From Terana coerulea (Eukaryota; Basidiomycota; Agaricomycetes; Polyporales; Phanerochaetaceae), in the NCBI GenBank assembly GCA_024811115.1, contig JAKOGH010000474.1, positions 1 to 10,475 of the forward strand: a DNA stretch of 10,475 nucleotides. The letters run 5' to 3'. Each line of letters starts with the position of its first letter. Position 1 is the stretch's first letter. Positions 8,801-10,475 of this stretch are shown here, in pieces. Below the pieces are notes generated by a model that searched no databases, was not told where the DNA came from, and was given only the letters and a program-made list of their open reading frames with translations. Made by a program: the position numbers and the translations under genes.

Positions 8801-9023
8801 TATCATGAGGCCGGACCCGTCGCATGGGGGTATTTCTCTTCAGCCGATCATTGCCTTCGACAGTAGCACAGAGTCTGCGCTGACGCAGCAGCAGATGGCC
8901 ACAGCGTCGACAGCGCCCGCCTGTTGTGAACCACAGCGAGCCTGGGGAATATTGATGTCACGATGCGAATGCGGCAACCAGGTGAGAGCTTCGGGCGGAA
9001 GAAGTTCCGGAGTGATAGGTTGA
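5892..9023 (+). CDS. DUF6535-domain multi-pass membrane protein with long C-terminal extension
   Basis: The function is unknown; the N-terminal third is a DUF6535 domain, a family of Agaricomycete membrane proteins. Exons as I read them: 5892-5906, 5966-6082, 6137-7475, 7553-7963, 8020-9023, giving 961 residues. The start is the ATG at 5892: its five codons splice at CAG/GTTAGT to the acceptor at 5965 and yield MDENQVTAEDSSKTGW before the typical KHDRDMMADY and INTLLVL segment. An ATG at 6017 would lose that part. Membrane segments are near residues 46-63, 112-133, 172-196 and 202-228. The signature LAKQWMREYLKW follows segment two at 133-144, and CPYKSP is at 231-236. Residues 250-600 are mostly soluble and helical. 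Around 639-767 comes a compact block with SQGWRNAG and LSWMPHI, then a Pro/Ser-rich tail. The fourth intron is uncertain (7476-7552, 7476-7531 or 7395-7495); without it the frame stops at 7621. The 3' end could differ, since a good donor (CAG/GTGAGA) lies at 8981. The copia LTR lies about 100 bases downstream. Confidence 0.85.
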
Positions 9024-9104
9024 CCTATTTCATAGTAGCCTGCTATCTGTGTAGAAGTGCAGCGCATACAGCGGCGTACACTCCTACCAAGGCCTAGAGG
9101 AAGC

Positions 9105-9133
9105 TAGGTTGGTTACTCACCTGTAGGTTGGTT
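9105..9133. repeat. Short direct repeat TAGGTTGGTT at the LTR border
   Basis: TAGGTTGGTT occurs at 9105-9114 and again at 9124-9133, 19 bases apart, exactly where the copia LTR meets its flank. The second copy overlaps the probable LTR end. It may be a local duplication from insertion or slippage, or chance. A target-site duplication cannot be tested because the other side of the element is outside the window. Confidence 0.4.
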
Positions 9134-9342
9134 GATACACACGTTAGTGGGTTGAGAGTTGTAAGAGTCTTATTAGAGTATGGGCGCAGAGGGCTGCCTT
9201 ATATACAATACTGGGTGGCTGTACTACAAACAGACACAAATAGGTACCAGGACAATAGACAATAGGCATCGTCATGGTGGATCCTGGAAGAACAATAGAG
9301 AAGATGTGAGCAGAGCGCTTACAGCGTCTATCTGACTCAACA
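9129..9342 (-). repeat. Copia 3' LTR, about 214 bp
   Basis: On the minus strand the LTR begins TGTTGAGTCAG at 9342, directly after the polypurine tract. The other end is near TATCAACCA at 9129, the inverted counterpart of the start with one base different. An end at 9122 (CCTACA) is also possible, which would make the LTR 221 bp. It contains a TATA box and an AATAAGA about 30 bases further on. The matching 5' LTR is outside the window, so the ends are judged only from the terminal inverted repeat and the tract. Confidence 0.7.
9198..9205 (-). promoter_or_regulatory. TATA box in the copia LTR
   Basis: TATATAAG on the minus strand lies about 140 bases into the LTR, where the U3 promoter of a short copia LTR is expected. 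From this 3' copy it would drive transcription leftward, antisense to the DUF6535 gene. Confidence 0.55.
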
Positions 9343-9350
9343 CTCCTCCT
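9343..9350 (-). other. Polypurine tract of the copia element
   Basis: AGGAGGAG on the minus strand directly abuts the TG that opens the LTR. This is the RNase-H-resistant primer site for plus-strand DNA synthesis in LTR retrotransposons. Its place just before the LTR and about 40 bases after the pol stop codon supports both boundaries. Confidence 0.75.
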
Positions 9351-9391
9351 AACCTAGCATGGCGTACTGCCTGCGCTGGTTTAGTTAAGCG

Positions 9392-10475
9392 CTAGTTAGC
9401 AGCGATGCGAAGTCCGAGCATTGGTCGGAACTTCTCAATCTCGACCCTGCCCGATTCTCGGTAAAGATATCTGCGGCTGTCAACGCCGCGCACGGCAGTA
9501 CTTCGATGTGGCCAGCTTCGACGACATCGCGAATGTAGTGGTAGCGAATGTCGATGTGCTTAGTGCGCTTTTCAGTAACGGGATTTTCCGAGACGTAGAG
9601 CGCCCTGGTCGCTGCAGATGGGTACTTTCAAGTTGTAACCGAAGTTCAGAGAGGATATTGCGAATCCACATGACTTCGGAGCAGTCGCTGAGTGCCATGT
9701 ATTCGGCATCTTTAGTCGACGTTACAGACTTCTGTGCGAAAGAGCTCCAGTTAAAAGCTCCTCCCGCAAGCATTAGCAGGAAGCCAGTCCGAGAGCGGGC
9801 GGCTGAAGCAGCTGCCCAATCTGCATTGGTGTACGCCACCAAGCCTAACCTGGAAGAGCCGTCATACTTGAGGGTGTAGCAAGTGCCTGACAGGTAGCGG
9901 CAGATGTACAGCGCTCTGTTCAGGTGGTCTTCGACGGGTTCGCACTGAACTGTGCGAGCTTTGACAGCGACGCAATGTCCACGCAGACCGAGCATGATAT
10001 AAAGGAGTGAGCCTATCACAATTTGGAAACGGCTCTGGCGAGCTTTGTTTAGCTCTTCATTTGGTTGAGGGATATAACCCTCAGGAAGCGGAGTCTTTGC
10101 CATTTTGGCATTGGTCTGACCGCAGCGTTCGAGCATCTACAAGGTAGGGCGCATTGATCAATTACGATTTTGTCGCCGACTACAGCGCATGCGCAGGAAC
10201 TCCTTTACGTCAGCCTATATCGCGACACTCCCATCGTTGCATGAAGGACTCTTTTTCTTGGAGTACTTTTGCCTTGCTACGTCCGGCGAATATAGCGTCG
10301 TCAACATAGACTACGGCGATGACCATGTCATTGCTCGTGCCTTGACGTATACGCCAGCATCGGACTTCAGTCTTTTGAAGCCGAGCTCAGCCATAGACTT
10401 GCTAAGGGCTTTCCACCAGGACAGTCCTGCCTGCTTAAGCTCGTAGAGGCGCGACGGAGACGAAGCACCATGTGC
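9392..10475 (-). pseudogene. Copia pol relic: reverse transcriptase and RNase H, frameshifted
   Basis: From the right edge leftward, pieces in changing frames match copia pol in order. They are YELKQAGLSWW and LKSDAGVYV (10475 to about 10345), the catalytic YVDD (10308-10297) with ECRDIG, then KEFLRMR near 10200, TPLPEGYIPQP with IGSLLYIMLG, HLNRALYICRYLSGT, AYTNADWAAAS of RNase H, AEYMALSDCS, KHIDIRYHYIRDVVEAG, and a final IEKFRPMLGL before TAG at 9394-9392. The reading frame changes near 10340, 10212, 10150-10190, 9930-9980, 9645 and 9420-9450, and at least two stops interrupt it. The RNase H part (10136-9650) is the longest frame still mostly open. The loss of frame shows an old, inactive copy. 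Confidence 0.92.

Larger units (their letters stand above)
9129..10475 (-). mobile_element. Ty1/copia LTR retrotransposon, 3' part, degenerate, continues past right edge
   Basis: Read on the minus strand, the element shows the copia order: reverse transcriptase, RNase H, stop codon, polypurine tract, 3' LTR. The 5' LTR, gag, protease, integrase and the start of reverse transcriptase lie beyond the window, if they survive. Several frameshifts mean this copy makes no functional polyprotein. The element lies tail-to-tail with the DUF6535 gene, and its LTR ends about 100 bases after that gene's stop. Reverse transcriptase before RNase H with integrase not following it, together with the motifs YELKQAG, YVDD, DWAAA and AEYMALSDCS, separates it from Ty3/gypsy. 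Confidence 0.92.

Noticed and set aside
8019..9023. Separate gene starting at the GTG at 8019 or the ATG at 8052
   Set aside because: The GTG straddles a TGACAG splice acceptor, and a GTAAGT donor at 7964 joins the upstream frame to it in phase, so a single gene is simpler. It is not fully excluded.
9421..9879. 152-codon plus-strand frame
   Set aside because: It is the antisense of the copia RNase H relic.
10189..10446. 85-codon plus-strand frame at the right edge
   Set aside because: It is the antisense of the copia reverse transcriptase relic, including the YVDD site.

Overview
The window is nuclear DNA from a filamentous basidiomycete, most likely an Agaricomycete. Three things point there: short introns of about 50-60 bases with GT(G/A)NGT-type donors, CTNAY branch sites and compact acceptors; a DUF6535 membrane protein, a family I know only from mushroom-forming fungi; and a decayed Ty1/copia element of the type common in these genomes. 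I could not run a search, so the order and species stay open.

Layout from left to right. (1) Positions 911 to 1, minus strand: the 5' part of a mitochondrial transcription factor 1 / rRNA adenine dimethyltransferase-like gene (Mtf1/TFB1M family). It has at least four exons and runs off the left edge. (2) 912-1607: a divergent intergenic region with an E-box, two TATA boxes and a possible short spliced transcript. (3) 1608-3438, plus strand: a complete NAD(P)+ aldehyde dehydrogenase with seven exons, including a 14-nt microexon, and 499 residues. (4) 3439-5891: about 2.45 kb with no gene I can support. (5) 5892-9023, plus strand: a five-exon DUF6535 gene with a 15-nt first coding exon, four membrane segments and a long C-terminal extension, about 961 residues. 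(6) 9129-10475, minus strand: the 3' end of a broken copia retrotransposon (reverse transcriptase and RNase H relic, polypurine tract, 3' LTR), continuing past the right edge.

The splice models were built by hand. The ALDH model is very secure: after splicing, Asn169, Lys192, Glu268, Cys302, Glu399, Phe401 and Phe465 all fall on the numbers used for human ALDH2, which works only if the microexon is included. The Mtf1-like model needs a GC-AG first intron to restore the SAM-binding motif at its correct spacing. The DUF6535 model is firm at both ends, but the exact intron that causes a frame change near 7476-7552 is uncertain.

The genes do not form a pathway. ALDH and the Mtf1-like gene are divergent neighbours that could share upstream sequence. 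The DUF6535 gene has no known function, and its 3' side lies about 100 bases from the copia LTR. I found no undescribed multi-gene system. The most interesting items are the splicing oddities and the unexplained C-terminal block of the DUF6535 protein.
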